From: Blastococcus aurantiacus
GTDB taxonomy: Bacteria; Actinomycetota; Actinomycetes; Mycobacteriales; Geodermatophilaceae
Assembly (NCBI RefSeq): GCF_900102425.1
Contig: NZ_FNBT01000001.1
Coordinates: 1-64,000 of the forward strand
Direction of reading: 5' to 3'
Length of the DNA stretch: 64,000 nt
The translations under genes were made by a program, and so were the position numbers. Shown here piece by piece: positions 8,179-17,037 of this stretch; position 1 is the stretch's first letter, and each line of letters begins with the position of its first letter. The notes beneath the pieces are model-generated. The model made no database searches. It saw nothing but the letters and a program-made list of their open reading frames with translations, and was not told where the DNA came from.

Positions 8179-9394
8179 CCTCGTAGGTGTGCCCCGCGGC
8201 GCGCAGCCGCTCCACGAGGACGTCGCCCAGCGCCGTGGCCGGGGTGAGCGAGCCGGCGCGGTCGGGCAGCCGGTCGCCGTCCAGGGCGAGCGCGAGCGCC
8301 GACTCCCCCAGCATCACCGCGGTCGCGGCGTAGCCCGGGTCACCCTTCCCGGCGGCGACGGCGGTGTAGCGACGGCCGCTCTCGGTCGTCGCCTCGACGT
8401 CCATGCGGAACCAGCCGTTGCGCTGCACCTCCTCGCTCGGCCCGGTCCCCGGCGCGGGCAGCACGCGGTCGAGCAGGCCGCGGGTCGGCCCGAAGCTCAT
8501 GGCCGACACCGCGCCCACCAGGCCCGCGGTCACGATCGCCGCGGTCACCGCGCCCCGGGGGCCGCTGCCCGCACCCATCGCCTCGCCGTAGCTGAACTCC
8601 CGCCCGTAGGCCCAGTCCTGCAGCGCGTTGCTCCGCCGGACGATTCGGGTGTTGAACGAGGCCATGACGAACGGCGCCGTCCACCGCCCGTCCGGGCCGT
8701 GCGCGGGCAGGCCGGCGTCCCTGGGCTGCTGCGTCTTCGGCTCGGCAGCCCGGTCCGGGCTCAGGGCGTAGGGGTCGCCCACCACGCGGCGCCGGGCGGG
8801 GTCCTTCTCCAGCGCCTCGACCTGCGCGCGCATGGAGTCGATCGTGCCGCCGCTGAATCCGCCGCGGAGCGTCGCCACCAGCCGCACGTCGCGCAGCCCA
8901 CCGGCGCCGTCGGCCGCGGCCCGGGCCGCCAGGAGCATCGCGGTGAGGTCCGAGGGGATGGAGTCGTAACCGCAGGCGTGCACGATCTTCGCCCCGGTGC
9001 CGCGTGCGACGGCGTCGACCCGGTCGATCGCGTCGCGGACGAACAGGACCTCGCCGGTGAGGTCGGCGTAGTGCGTGCCGGCCGCGGCGCAGGCCTCGAC
9101 CAGCGGCATGCCGTACCGCGCGTACGGGCCCACGGTGGTGACGACGACCCGCGTCCCGGCGGCGAGCGCCGCCATCGAGGCGGGGTCTGACGCGTCGGCC
9201 TCGATGAGCGGCCACTCCGCGGCCGCCGCCGGCAGCGCCGCCCGCGCCTCCTCCAGCCGCGCGCGGGACCGCCCGGCCAGGGCGATGCGGGTACCCACGG
9301 GGGCGTGCTCGGCCAGGTAGGCGGCGAGCAGCTTCCCGACGAAGCCGGTCGCCCCGAAGACGACGAGGTCGGAGTCGCGTGCGCTGGCGGTCAT
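8165..9394 (-). CDS. saccharopine dehydrogenase-like / trans-acting enoyl reductase family protein
   Basis: 409 residues from the ATG at 9394. The N-terminal Rossmann fold has G14ATGFVG20 close to the start, followed by LAGRSRARLEEA, VVTTVGPYARYG and CAAAGTHYADLTGE, the hallmark order of the NADP-binding saccharopine dehydrogenase-like family. ACGYDSIPSDL and the long C-terminal part match the mycobacterial trans-acting enoyl reductases (Rv2449c/Rv2953 group), which act on lipid intermediates. A hydrophobic stretch (about residues 270-295) may sit at the membrane. No polyketide synthase is nearby, so the substrate is open. Head-to-head with the ligase gene across about 80 bp. Confidence 0.85.
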   Translation of the reverse strand: MTASARDSDLVVFGATGFVGKLLAAYLAEHAPVGTRIALAGRSRARLEEARAALPAAAAEWPLIEADASDPASMAALAAGTRVVVTTVGPYARYGMPLVEACAAAGTHYADLTGEVLFVRDAIDRVDAVARGTGAKIVHACGYDSIPSDLTAMLLAARAAADGAGGLRDVRLVATLRGGFSGGTIDSMRAQVEALEKDPARRRVVGDPYALSPDRAAEPKTQQPRDAGLPAHGPDGRWTAPFVMASFNTRIVRRSNALQDWAYGREFSYGEAMGAGSGPRGAVTAAIVTAGLVGAVSAMSFGPTRGLLDRVLPAPGTGPSEEVQRNGWFRMDVEATTESGRRYTAVAAGKGDPGYAATAVMLGESALALALDGDRLPDRAGSLTPATALGDVLVERLRAAGHTYEVTPA

Positions 9395-9476
9395 GGACGC
9401 ATGCTTACCGGGCCGGGCGCCTCCCGCGCACGCCGGGCAGCGCCGGACCGTCGGTGTCGGCTGCCACGATGGGCCC

Positions 9477-11021
9477 GTGCTGCTCGCCGACGTCGTCGCC
9501 GCCTCCGTCCGGGTCGCGGCCACGCGGTCCCGCACGGCCAAGGCCGCCGCCATCGCCGAGCTGCTCCGGCGGGCCGACGCCGACGAGGTCCGGCCGGTCA
9601 CGGCGTGGCTGTCGGGCGATACCGGGCAGGGCCGGCTCGGCGTCGGCTGGCGCACCCTCGCGTCGCGGACGGGACCCGTCGCGGAGAAGCCCTCGCTGAC
9701 CGTGGCCTCGGTGGTCGCCGCCCTCACCGAGCTGGCGACGACGTCGGGCGCGGGGTCGGCCGCCCGGCGCGACGCCGTCCTCGGCGCGCTGCTGTCCGCC
9801 GCCACCGCCGAGGAGGAGCGGTTCCTCGGCAGCCTGCTCACCGGCGAGCTCCGGCAGGGAGCGCTGGAGGGGGTCGTGCTCGACGCGGTGGCCGCAGCCG
9901 CCGGCGTCCAGCCCGCGACGGTGCGCCGGGCCTTCATGCTCTCCGGCCGGCTGCCCGAGACCGCTGCCCTGGCGCTGGACGGCGGGACGCCCGCCCTCGA
10001 GGAGGTGCGGCTGGAGGTCGAACGCCCCGTCCGGCCGATGCTGGCCAGCCCGGGATCGTCGCTGGACGCCGCGCTGGCCGACCTCGGCTCCGACGTGACC
10101 GTGGAGTTCAAGCTCGACGGCGCCCGCATCCAGGTGCACCGGGACGGCGACGACGTCCGGGTGTGGACCCGCACGCTGCGCGAGATCACCGAGTCGGTGC
10201 CCGAGCTGGTGGCGCTCGTGCGGTCGCTCCCCTGCCGCAGCGCCGTCCTGGACGGGGAGACCCTCGCCCTGGACGACGACGGGCGGCCGCGCGCCTTCCA
10301 GGACACGATGAGCCGCTTCGGCAGCCTGCTCCCGGACGGCATGGCGGCCGACGAGGGAGTGCTGCTCAGCCCGTTCTTCTTCGACCTGCTGCACCTCGAC
10401 GGCCGCGACCTGCTCGACGAACCGCTCGACGTCCGCCTCGACGCGCTGGCGGCGCTGCTGGCCGACGACGCGCACGCCGCGCTGCGGATGCCCGGGGTCC
10501 GGCGACCGCAGGCCGGGCAGGCCGCGCAGGTGCTGGACGACGCGCTCGCCGGCGGTCACGAGGGCGTCGTCGTCAAGGCGCTGGACGCGCCCTACGCCGC
10601 GGGCCGGCGGGGCAAGGCCTGGCAGAAGGTCAAGCCGGTGCACACCCTCGACCTCGTCGTCCTCGGCGCGGAGTGGGGGTACGGCCGCCGCACCGGCTCG
10701 CTGTCCAACATCCACCTGGGCGCCCGGGACCCCGACGGCGGCGAGCCGGTGATGGTCGGCAAGACGTTCAAGGGGATGACCGACGAGCTGCTGGACTGGC
10801 AGACGCGCACCTTCCCCGACCTGGCCCGGGAGCGCCCCGAGTGGGGCGTGCTGCTGCGGCCGGAACTCGTCGTCGAGATCGCGGTGGACGGCGCCCAGCG
10901 CAGCACGCGCTACCCCGGTGGCGTCGCCCTGCGGTTCGCCCGGGTGCTGCGCTACCGCCCGGACAAGGGCGCGGCCGACGCCGACACGATCGACGCCGTC
11001 CGGGCTCTCCTCGCACCGTGA
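9477..11021 (+). CDS. ligB: ATP-dependent DNA ligase (LigB-like)
   Basis: 514 residues from the GTG at 9477. N-terminal helical DNA-binding domain (about 1-180), adenylation domain with motif I EFKLDGARIQVHR (Lys212 as the AMP-accepting residue), motif III (FFFDLLHLDG), motif IV (GHEGVVVKAL), motif V (WQKVKPVHTLDLVVLG), then the OB-fold (LLRPELVVEIAVDGAQRS). Length and layout match mycobacterial LigB (about 510 aa). In actinobacteria this enzyme is accessory to NAD-dependent LigA. It stands alone, about 29 bp before the convergent GNAT gene. Seals nicks using ATP; repair role inferred from the family. Confidence 0.92.
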   Translation: MLLADVVAASVRVAATRSRTAKAAAIAELLRRADADEVRPVTAWLSGDTGQGRLGVGWRTLASRTGPVAEKPSLTVASVVAALTELATTSGAGSAARRDAVLGALLSAATAEEERFLGSLLTGELRQGALEGVVLDAVAAAAGVQPATVRRAFMLSGRLPETAALALDGGTPALEEVRLEVERPVRPMLASPGSSLDAALADLGSDVTVEFKLDGARIQVHRDGDDVRVWTRTLREITESVPELVALVRSLPCRSAVLDGETLALDDDGRPRAFQDTMSRFGSLLPDGMAADEGVLLSPFFFDLLHLDGRDLLDEPLDVRLDALAALLADDAHAALRMPGVRRPQAGQAAQVLDDALAGGHEGVVVKALDAPYAAGRRGKAWQKVKPVHTLDLVVLGAEWGYGRRTGSLSNIHLGARDPDGGEPVMVGKTFKGMTDELLDWQTRTFPDLARERPEWGVLLRPELVVEIAVDGAQRSTRYPGGVALRFARVLRYRPDKGAADADTIDAVRALLAP

Positions 11022-11050
11022 TCCGGGAGCGGCGTGCCCGGTCGCCCGGC

Positions 11051-11584
11051 TCACCCGTGCGGCTCCGCGAGGCTGCGCCCCGGTCCCGCCAGGCTGACGT
11101 AGAAGTCGAGCGCACCTCTGGCGTCCACCTCCTGCCGGACCCATCGGTACCCGACCGACCGGGCGAGCCGGATCGATGCCCCGTTCGACGGGCGGATCGT
11201 CGCCCACAACCGCCGGTGGCCGGCGGCGTGCGCCGCCGCGGTCACCCGGCGGGCCGCCTCGCGGGCGAACCCCCGCCCCTGGTGCACGTCACCGAGCTCG
11301 TACCCGATCTCGGGGTCGTCCCGGCACCGGTCGCCGGTGAACACCCCGCAGGTACCCACGAACGTGCCGTCGCGAAGGCGGAGGCCGTACCAGCCAAGCC
11401 CGTGCTCGCGGTGCCGCACGACGCGGCGCTCGAGCCAGGCCCGGGTGACCGCCGGATCGGCGACCGGCCCCTCGCCCAGGGCGCGACCGGGCCGGGAGAA
11501 CAGCGCGTGCACGGCGTCCAGGTCGTCCGGGCCCAGCAGCCGGAGGGCCAGGCGCTCGGTGCTCAACGACAGGGGCATCCCCAT
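11051..11584 (-). CDS. GNAT family N-acetyltransferase (RimJ/RimL-like)
   Basis: 177 residues. Opens with STERLALRLLGPDDLDAVHALF, typical of Acetyltransf_3 proteins. It has DGTFVGTCGVF, the strand before the acetyl-CoA site IGYELGDVHQGRGFAREAARRV (about 93-114, the R/QxxGxG/A-like loop is QGRGFA), and [18 protein letters not shown] near the end. Cytosolic. Last gene of a minus-strand group of four (LLM oxidoreductase, lipase, deacetylase, acetyltransferase), 9 bp after the PIG-L gene. That a deacetylase and an acetyltransferase are neighbours may be meaningful. Start could equally be the second Met two codons on. Confidence 0.85.
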   Translation of the reverse strand: MGMPLSLSTERLALRLLGPDDLDAVHALFSRPGRALGEGPVADPAVTRAWLERRVVRHREHGLGWYGLRLRDGTFVGTCGVFTGDRCRDDPEIGYELGDVHQGRGFAREAARRVTAAAHAAGHRRLWATIRPSNGASIRLARSVGYRWVRQEVDARGALDFYVSLAGPGRSLAEPHG

Positions 11585-11593
11585 GGCGGCACG

Positions 11594-12340
11594 CTAGGCC
11601 CCGGCCGTCGTCGCCGGTCCCGGGCTGCAGCGGATGTACCACTCGGTGGCGAGCATCGCGCCGCGCGCTTCCGGAGGCAGGGCGGCGACCAGGCCCGGGA
11701 CGGCCCCCCGGTCGATCTCGCTCCGGTGCGCCAGGACCGCCGCGACCTTCTGCTCCAGCCACGGGGTGACGTCGAGGCGATCGGTGACCTGCTCGTCCGG
11801 GACGCTGTAGACCGCCCGCCGGGCGCCGATGGCCGCCCGCAGCGCCGGTACGACGGAGTCCGGGTGGGTGGCCAGGTACAGGGCGCGCGGCTGCCAGGGC
11901 GCGCCGGCCTCCGGGTACAGCTTCTCCAGCCCGGCCGCCTCGGCGGCGAGCACGGTGACCCGGTAGGTGTGCAGGTGGTCCGGGTGGCCGGTCATCCCGC
12001 CGTAGGCGTCGTGGGTCACCACGACGTCGGGGCGGAACGCCCTGATGTGCGCCACCAGCCGGCCCACCACCTCGTCCAGGGGTGCGTCGAGCAGGCGCGG
12101 ACTCCCGGGCGCCGACTCGGGGACGAGCGCGTCGGCGTAGCCCAGCATGCGCGGCTCACCGGCTCCGAGGATCCGCACCGCCTCCGCCAGCTCCGGTGCG
12201 CGGATCGAGTTCCGCGACCAGGTGGCCGTGACCACCGCCGTCCGTGCGCCGGCCGCGGAGGCCCGGGCCAGCAGCCCGCCGGCCGAGAGGGACTCGTCGT
12301 CCGGGTGGGCGAAGACGCCGAGCACGCTGGCCCCGGTCAC
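11594..12340 (-). CDS. PIG-L family deacetylase (MshB-like)
   Basis: 248 residues from a GTG that overlaps the TGA of the upstream lipase gene (GTGA). The zinc site of the LmbE/PIG-L fold is complete: AHPDDE at residues 11-16 and HPDH at 119-122. The family removes N-acetyl groups from sugars, e.g. GlcNAc-inositol in mycothiol synthesis (MshB) or its conjugates (Mca). I do not call it MshB because the flanking genes are not mycothiol genes and several PIG-L paralogues are usual in actinobacteria. Cytosolic. Context with a monoacylglycerol lipase-like protein and a GNAT protein suggests a small catabolic or modifying operon. Confidence 0.88.
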   Translation of the reverse strand: MTGASVLGVFAHPDDESLSAGGLLARASAAGARTAVVTATWSRNSIRAPELAEAVRILGAGEPRMLGYADALVPESAPGSPRLLDAPLDEVVGRLVAHIRAFRPDVVVTHDAYGGMTGHPDHLHTYRVTVLAAEAAGLEKLYPEAGAPWQPRALYLATHPDSVVPALRAAIGARRAVYSVPDEQVTDRLDVTPWLEQKVAAVLAHRSEIDRGAVPGLVAALPPEARGAMLATEWYIRCSPGPATTAGA

Positions 12341-13146
12341 TGCCGCAGTGCCTCCCGGATGAACGCGACGACGTCGGCGAGGACCTCGTCGCGGTTCGTC
12401 TCGTTGAAGATCTCGTGCTGCGCCCCGGGGTAGATCTTCTCGACGTAGCGCTCACCGCGGAGGTGTTCGACGCCGATGCGGCTGCGCTCCATCGGCACCA
12501 GCCGGTCGGCCTCGCCGTGCGCCCACATGAGCGGCAGCGCGCCCAGCGACGGCCCCCCCTGGACGGCGTCCGTGCCGCGGACGATGGCCTCGATCGTGGG
12601 CCGCTTGAACGGGCCGTGCCACACCAGCGGGTCGTCGGCGTAGTCCCGGCCCACTGCGGGATCCCGCGAGAGGGTCGCGATGTCCAGGGGCACGTCGGGG
12701 ATCTCAGGCAGCGCCAGGAGCTGGGGACCGGCCTCCCAGGGTCCGACCAGCGGCCCGGAGAGCACCACCGCGGCCAGCGAGTCGGCGTACCGCTGGGCGT
12801 AGCGCGCCGCGATCAGCCCGCCCATCGAGTGGCCGATCAGCACCACCGGCAGCCCGGGGTGCTGCGCGCGGGCCTGCTCGTCGGCGAGGTGCAGGTCGTC
12901 GACCACGCGCTCGAAGTCCGTGACGACCACCCGGTCGCCGTCGCTCTTCCCGTGGCCGACGTGGTCGACGGCGTGCACGACGGCCCCCGCGTCCACGAGC
13001 GCTCCCGCGACGTGGTCGTAGCGCCCGGCGTGCTCGCCGTACCCGTGCGCCAGCAGGATGACGTGGGTGGGCGAGTCGCTACCCCAGGTCCGGCCGGCCA
13101 GCCGACCGGCGTGCCCGTCGAGCGTCCACTCCCGTGCCGCGCTCAT
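12337..13146 (-). CDS. alpha/beta hydrolase, monoacylglycerol lipase / lysophospholipase-like
   Basis: 269 residues. The family signature is clear: AHGYGEHAGRY (HG motif and lid entry, 34-43), VHAVDHVGHGKSDG, nucleophile elbow GHSMGG with Ser107, and the histidine close to the C-terminus in YPGAQHEIFNE. This is the serine aminopeptidase S33 / monoglyceride lipase group (Rv0183-like). Expected to cleave monoacylglycerols or lysophospholipids; no signal peptide is visible. Its ATG overlaps the stop of the LLM gene (ATGA, 13143-13146), and its own stop overlaps the deacetylase start, so the three are almost certainly co-translated. Confidence 0.88.
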   Translation of the reverse strand: MSAAREWTLDGHAGRLAGRTWGSDSPTHVILLAHGYGEHAGRYDHVAGALVDAGAVVHAVDHVGHGKSDGDRVVVTDFERVVDDLHLADEQARAQHPGLPVVLIGHSMGGLIAARYAQRYADSLAAVVLSGPLVGPWEAGPQLLALPEIPDVPLDIATLSRDPAVGRDYADDPLVWHGPFKRPTIEAIVRGTDAVQGGPSLGALPLMWAHGEADRLVPMERSRIGVEHLRGERYVEKIYPGAQHEIFNETNRDEVLADVVAFIREALRQ

Positions 13147-14174
13147 GCCGACGCCGCCACGCGCGGGGCGACCTCGGTGCCCAGCAGCTCGATGCCGCGC
13201 AGCAGGTCGGCGTGCGCCAGCCGCGGGTTGGTCATCTGCAGCGAGATGCGGTCGACGCCGCCGAGCTGCCCGGAGATCCGGACGAGCTTCTCAGCCACCG
13301 TGTCGGGGTCACCCATGAAGAACGCTCCGTCCGGTCCGCTCGTCGCGTCGAACTGCGCGCGGCTCGGCGGGGAGAACCCTCGCTCCCGCGACACCTTCTC
13401 GAACATCTCGTGCCAGCCGGGGTAGATGGTGTCGGCCGCCGCCTGCGTGCTGTCCGCGACGAAGCCGAACACGTGCAGCCCCACCTGGAGCGTCTCCGGC
13501 GCGTGCCCGGCCTGCGCCCCGGCGCGGCGGTAGAGGTCGATCAGCGGCCCGAACTGGCGGGGCTCCCCGCCGATGATCGCCACCATCAGCGGCAGGCCGA
13601 GCAGCCCGGCCCGCACGAAGGACTCCGGCGTGCCGCCGACACCCACCCAGATCGGCAGCGGGTCCTGCAGCGGCCGTGGGTAGACGCCCTGACCGGTGAG
13701 CGGCGGGCGGTGCCGGCCCGACCAGGTGACCTTCTCGGACTCCCGGATCTGCAGCAGCAGGTCGAGCTTCTCGGCGAAGAGCTCGTCGTAGTCGGCCAGG
13801 CTCAGCCCGAACAGCGGGAACGCCTCGGTGAACGAGCCGCGCCCGACGACCAGGTCGATCCGGCCCTTGGAGATGAGGTCCAGCGTGGCGAACTGCTGGA
13901 AGACCCGCACGGGGTCGGCGGCGCTGAGCACCGCGACAGCACTCCCCAGCCGGATGCGGCTGGTCCGTGCTGCGGCGGCCGCCAGGATCACCGGCGGCGC
14001 GGAGTCGTAGTACTCGGGACGGTGGTGCTCGCCGATGCCGAACGAGTACAGCCCCACCCGGTCGGCGAGCTCGATCTCCTCGAGGAGGTGCTCCATCCGC
14101 TCCTCGGGCCCGACGAGGCGGCCGGAGGCCGGATCGGTCACCGCCGAGACGAAGCTGTCGATGCCGAGGTGCAT
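13143..14174 (-). CDS. LLM class flavin-dependent oxidoreductase
   Basis: 343 residues from the ATG at 14174; the open frame upstream is not conserved-looking. TIM-barrel luciferase-like monooxygenase with GLYSFGIGEHHRPEYYDSAPP near the N-terminus (split positions about 40-60), RIRLGSAVAVLSAADPVRVFQQFATLDL, GRIDLVVGRGSF and PLPIWVGVGGTPESFVRAG. The EHH/SAPP/GRGSF combination is that of the group annotated as LLM 'alkanal monooxygenase-like' FMN enzymes. Substrate unknown. First gene of the operon running down to the GNAT gene. It is divergent from the YihY gene, so 14175-14320 must hold both promoters. Confidence 0.87.
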   Translation of the reverse strand: MHLGIDSFVSAVTDPASGRLVGPEERMEHLLEEIELADRVGLYSFGIGEHHRPEYYDSAPPVILAAAAARTSRIRLGSAVAVLSAADPVRVFQQFATLDLISKGRIDLVVGRGSFTEAFPLFGLSLADYDELFAEKLDLLLQIRESEKVTWSGRHRPPLTGQGVYPRPLQDPLPIWVGVGGTPESFVRAGLLGLPLMVAIIGGEPRQFGPLIDLYRRAGAQAGHAPETLQVGLHVFGFVADSTQAAADTIYPGWHEMFEKVSRERGFSPPSRAQFDATSGPDGAFFMGDPDTVAEKLVRISGQLGGVDRISLQMTNPRLAHADLLRGIELLGTEVAPRVAASA

Positions 14175-14320
14175 GGACCGTCCTCCGATGTCCGCCGCCC
14201 GCACCGGTGGTTCCCGGCGCGTGACCGGCCCAGTCAAGCAGGGCGCCGCGACGCCGGCCGCCGGCACCTGCTCCCGTGCCGGCGGCGTGGCGGCCCAGCC
14301 GGGCGGGCAGTACAGCAGCC

Positions 14321-15325
14321 ATGAGGACAGCGCCGCCGGGCCGGCCGGCGCCGGGCGGACCCGAGACCGGGCGCGCCGGGCACGGGCACGACGCGCACGC
14401 CCCGCACCGCATCCCGCTGCGGGGCTGGCTGCAGGTGCTCGGCCGGGCGGGGCGGCACGTCCTCGACGACCGGCTCATGGCGCTGGCCGCGGCTGTGTCG
14501 TTCTTCGCGATCCTGTCGATTGCGCCGCTGCTGGTGACGGCGCTGTCGGTGTACGGCGCCGTCAACACCCCCGACCAGGCGCTCGATCAGCTCTCGTCGG
14601 TCGCCGAGGTGCTGCCTCCGGAGCTCGAACCGCTGGTGGCCGAGCAGCTGACCACGATCACGACGGCGTCGGCGCAGGTGCTGACCTGGCGCGGCCTGAG
14701 CGGCCTGGTCGCCGCACTCGTCACGGCGACGACCGCGGCCACCTACCTCATCGACGCGCTGACCCTGGCCTACTCCGAGACCGAGACCCGTGGCTTCCTC
14801 CGCCGCACCGGCCTGGCCGCCGTCTTCGTGGTGGCCGGCGCGCTGGTCCTGGGCGCGGTGATCGCCGGGACCGGCGCCCTCTCCCGGCAGCTGAGCCGCC
14901 TGCCCGATCCGCTGCGGCCGCTCGCCCCGGCGCTGCTCTGGCTGACGCTGGCGGTCGTGCTCGCGCTCGTCCTCGCCGTCCTCTACCGGTTCGCGCCGGA
15001 CCGGGAGCGGGCCCGCTGGCGGTGGATCAGCGTCGGGGCGGTGGTCGCCATCGTGCTCTGGCTGGCCGCCTCCGTCGGGCTCTTCGCCTACGTGCAGAGC
15101 CTCGGGTCCTACGAGACGACCTACGGCTCGCTCGGCGGCGTGGCCATCAGCATGTTCTGGCTGTGGCTCACCGTCCTGCTCGTCATCGCCGGCGCGGCGG
15201 TGAACGCCGAGAGCGAGCGGCAGACGGCCCGGGACTCCACCGTGGGCCCGGACCGGCCCGCCGGGGAGCGCGGCGCCGTCGTCGCCGACAGCGTGCCGCC
15301 CTACCGCGGCGAGGAACCGGCCTAG
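14321..15325 (+). CDS. YihY/BrkB family inner-membrane protein
   Basis: 334 residues from the ATG at 14321. After a His/Pro-rich cytosolic start comes the family region: DDRLMALAAAVSFFAILSIAPLL (first TM, split here), the periplasmic helix pair, LVAALVTATTAATYLIDAL, GLAAVFVVAGALVLGAVIAG, LLWLTLAVVLALVLAVLYRFAP, and the last TM pair ending GGVAISMFWLWLTVLLVIAGAAVNAE. Six TM helices, typical. Once called RNase BN; the nuclease role was withdrawn and the function is unclear. The gene ends in a 4 bp convergent overlap with the dienelactone hydrolase gene. Confidence 0.9.
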   Translation: MRTAPPGRPAPGGPETGRAGHGHDAHAPHRIPLRGWLQVLGRAGRHVLDDRLMALAAAVSFFAILSIAPLLVTALSVYGAVNTPDQALDQLSSVAEVLPPELEPLVAEQLTTITTASAQVLTWRGLSGLVAALVTATTAATYLIDALTLAYSETETRGFLRRTGLAAVFVVAGALVLGAVIAGTGALSRQLSRLPDPLRPLAPALLWLTLAVVLALVLAVLYRFAPDRERARWRWISVGAVVAIVLWLAASVGLFAYVQSLGSYETTYGSLGGVAISMFWLWLTVLLVIAGAAVNAESERQTARDSTVGPDRPAGERGAVVADSVPPYRGEEPA

Positions 15326-16053
15326 CCCTGGGACGCGGGCTGCTCCGCCCGCAGGTGCACCTCGAAGAACCGCAGGATGCGCGCCCACGCGTCCTCGGCG
15401 GAGGGCTGGTGGTAGTTGAAGCCGGCCACCTTCTCCAGCACGCTGAACGGGCCGGCGTTGTGCCGGTTCAGGAACGAGTGGCCGGCGTCTGGATACTCCT
15501 TGACGTCGTGCGGCACACCGAGCCCGGTGAGGACGCCCTCGAGCCGGTCCGCCGCCCCCCGCAGGGCAACGTCCCGCCGTCCGTAGCTGGCGATCACCGG
15601 GCAGGCACCACGGAGGACCTCCTCTGCGTTCGCCGGGAGCTGGCCGTAGTTGGGAGCGGAGGCGTCGAAGCCGCGGGTGGCGGCCAGCAGCGCGAAGCCG
15701 CCGCCCATGCAGAAGCCGAGGACGCCGACGCGTCCGGTGCTGTCTGGCCGGTCGGCCAGCCAGCGGCGGGTCGCCTCCAGGTCGCCGAACGCGGGTCCCT
15801 GCCCGCGCATCAGCGCACCGAAGGTCGAGCGCAGGCAACGCAGCACCCCGCCGGCGGTGAACAGGTCGGGCGCCACGGCGAGGTAGCCGGCGGCGGCCAG
15901 CCGGTCGGCCTGCTGCCGGGTGTCGTTCGTCAGCCCGAAGGCCTCGTGCACGACGACGACGGCCGGCCAGGGCCCCTCCCCCGTCGGTGGCACGGCGAGG
16001 TAGGCCTTCAGCTCCGGGGCGCTCTCGCCGCCGGGGACGAGGATGTCGGGCAC
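15322..16053 (-). CDS. dienelactone hydrolase family protein
   Basis: 243 residues from the GTG at 16053. Carries the DLH features: VVVVHEAFGLTND (E of the catalytic network at about 37), nucleophile elbow GFCMGG with Cys115, YGRRDVAL acid loop and PDAGHSFLN histidine. Cys instead of Ser as nucleophile is normal here. Carboxymethylenebutenolidase activity is the family prototype, but most actinobacterial paralogues act on other esters and no aromatic-degradation genes are adjacent. Follows the thioesterase gene by 26 bp on the same strand; the two may form an operon. Confidence 0.87.
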   Translation of the reverse strand: MPDILVPGGESAPELKAYLAVPPTGEGPWPAVVVVHEAFGLTNDTRQQADRLAAAGYLAVAPDLFTAGGVLRCLRSTFGALMRGQGPAFGDLEATRRWLADRPDSTGRVGVLGFCMGGGFALLAATRGFDASAPNYGQLPANAEEVLRGACPVIASYGRRDVALRGAADRLEGVLTGLGVPHDVKEYPDAGHSFLNRHNAGPFSVLEKVAGFNYHQPSAEDAWARILRFFEVHLRAEQPASQG

Positions 16054-16079
16054 GGGACCTCCGGGAGGGACGGGGCTGG

Positions 16080-16907
16080 TCAGCTGCCGGGACGGAACGG
16101 GTTCTTGCCCGCCCGGAACAGGGTCTCCTGCGTGAAGCTGGCGGCCAGCGTGCCGCCCGCGGTGAAGATCGCACCCGTGTACCAACCACGTCCACCCGAG
16201 ACCGTGCCCGGCTCCATGTCCATGAGCACCCAGTCGTCCAGCGGCGCGTGCCGGTGGAACCAGACGGCGTGGTCGAGGGTCGGCCCGGGGCTCGCCTCGT
16301 CCTGCGGCATGTTGGCCAGTCCGGTACCGATGTCGGACAGGTAGGTGAGCACGCAGGCGTGCACCAGGTGGTCGTCGGGCAGCGGCACCGTCGTCCGCGC
16401 CCAGAACCGCGTCGGCAGCCGCCACCCCGGATCGGCCTGCCCGGGCCGGCGGCTCTCCATCGTGAACAGCCGCGGCATGCCGTAGCTCTTCAGCCCCTCG
16501 GGACCGTCGGTGTCGGGCATCTGCTGCACCGGGATGTCCGGGCCCTCACCGCCGGCGTGGAAGGAGGCGGCCATGCTGAAGATGACCTCGCCGCCCTGCA
16601 CCGCGACCACGCGGCGGGCGGAGAACGAGCCACCGTCGCGGTCCCGCTCGACGCGGAAGATCGTCGGCCGGGCGGCGTCCCCGCTGCGGAGGAAGTAGCC
16701 GTGCAGCGAGTGCGGCAGCCGGCCCGGGCCCACGGTCAGCCCCGCGGCGAGAAGCGCCTGCGCGGCCACCTGACCGCCGTACAGCGGGAACGGGTCGGCG
16801 AAGACCAGCCTGCTGCGGTAGAGGTCGCGATCGATCTCCTCGAGGTCGAGGACGTCGAGCACCGACGGCTCGGACTCTCCCGTGTCGCCACCGGGCTCGC
16901 TTCGCAC
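16080..16907 (-). CDS. acyl-CoA thioesterase II (TesB-like)
   Basis: 275 residues from a GTG at 16907 that has a strong ribosome site (GAGGAGAA) a few bases upstream; the open frame before it lacks one. Double hot-dog protein: first domain with FPLYGGQVAAQALLAAGLTV and LHGYFLRSGD, second with LDHAVWFHR and DDWVLMDMEPGTVSGGRGW. The ARRVVAVQGGEVIFSMAASF strand between them is the TesB hallmark, as is the catalytic Asp/Thr/Gln set at the domain junction. Hydrolyses medium/long acyl-CoA. Divergent from the alcohol dehydrogenase gene. Confidence 0.9.
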   Translation of the reverse strand: MRSEPGGDTGESEPSVLDVLDLEEIDRDLYRSRLVFADPFPLYGGQVAAQALLAAGLTVGPGRLPHSLHGYFLRSGDAARPTIFRVERDRDGGSFSARRVVAVQGGEVIFSMAASFHAGGEGPDIPVQQMPDTDGPEGLKSYGMPRLFTMESRRPGQADPGWRLPTRFWARTTVPLPDDHLVHACVLTYLSDIGTGLANMPQDEASPGPTLDHAVWFHRHAPLDDWVLMDMEPGTVSGGRGWYTGAIFTAGGTLAASFTQETLFRAGKNPFRPGS

Positions 16908-17037
16908 TGGGTTCTCCTCGGTCGGTGTCGGATCGCGCCGCCGCGACGATACGGTCGGCCGAGTGCGACCGACGTCACCACCTCGGGGGACGTGACCGAA
17001 CCATCCGGCGGCTCCCGCCGACAGGAGGCAGTGCTCC

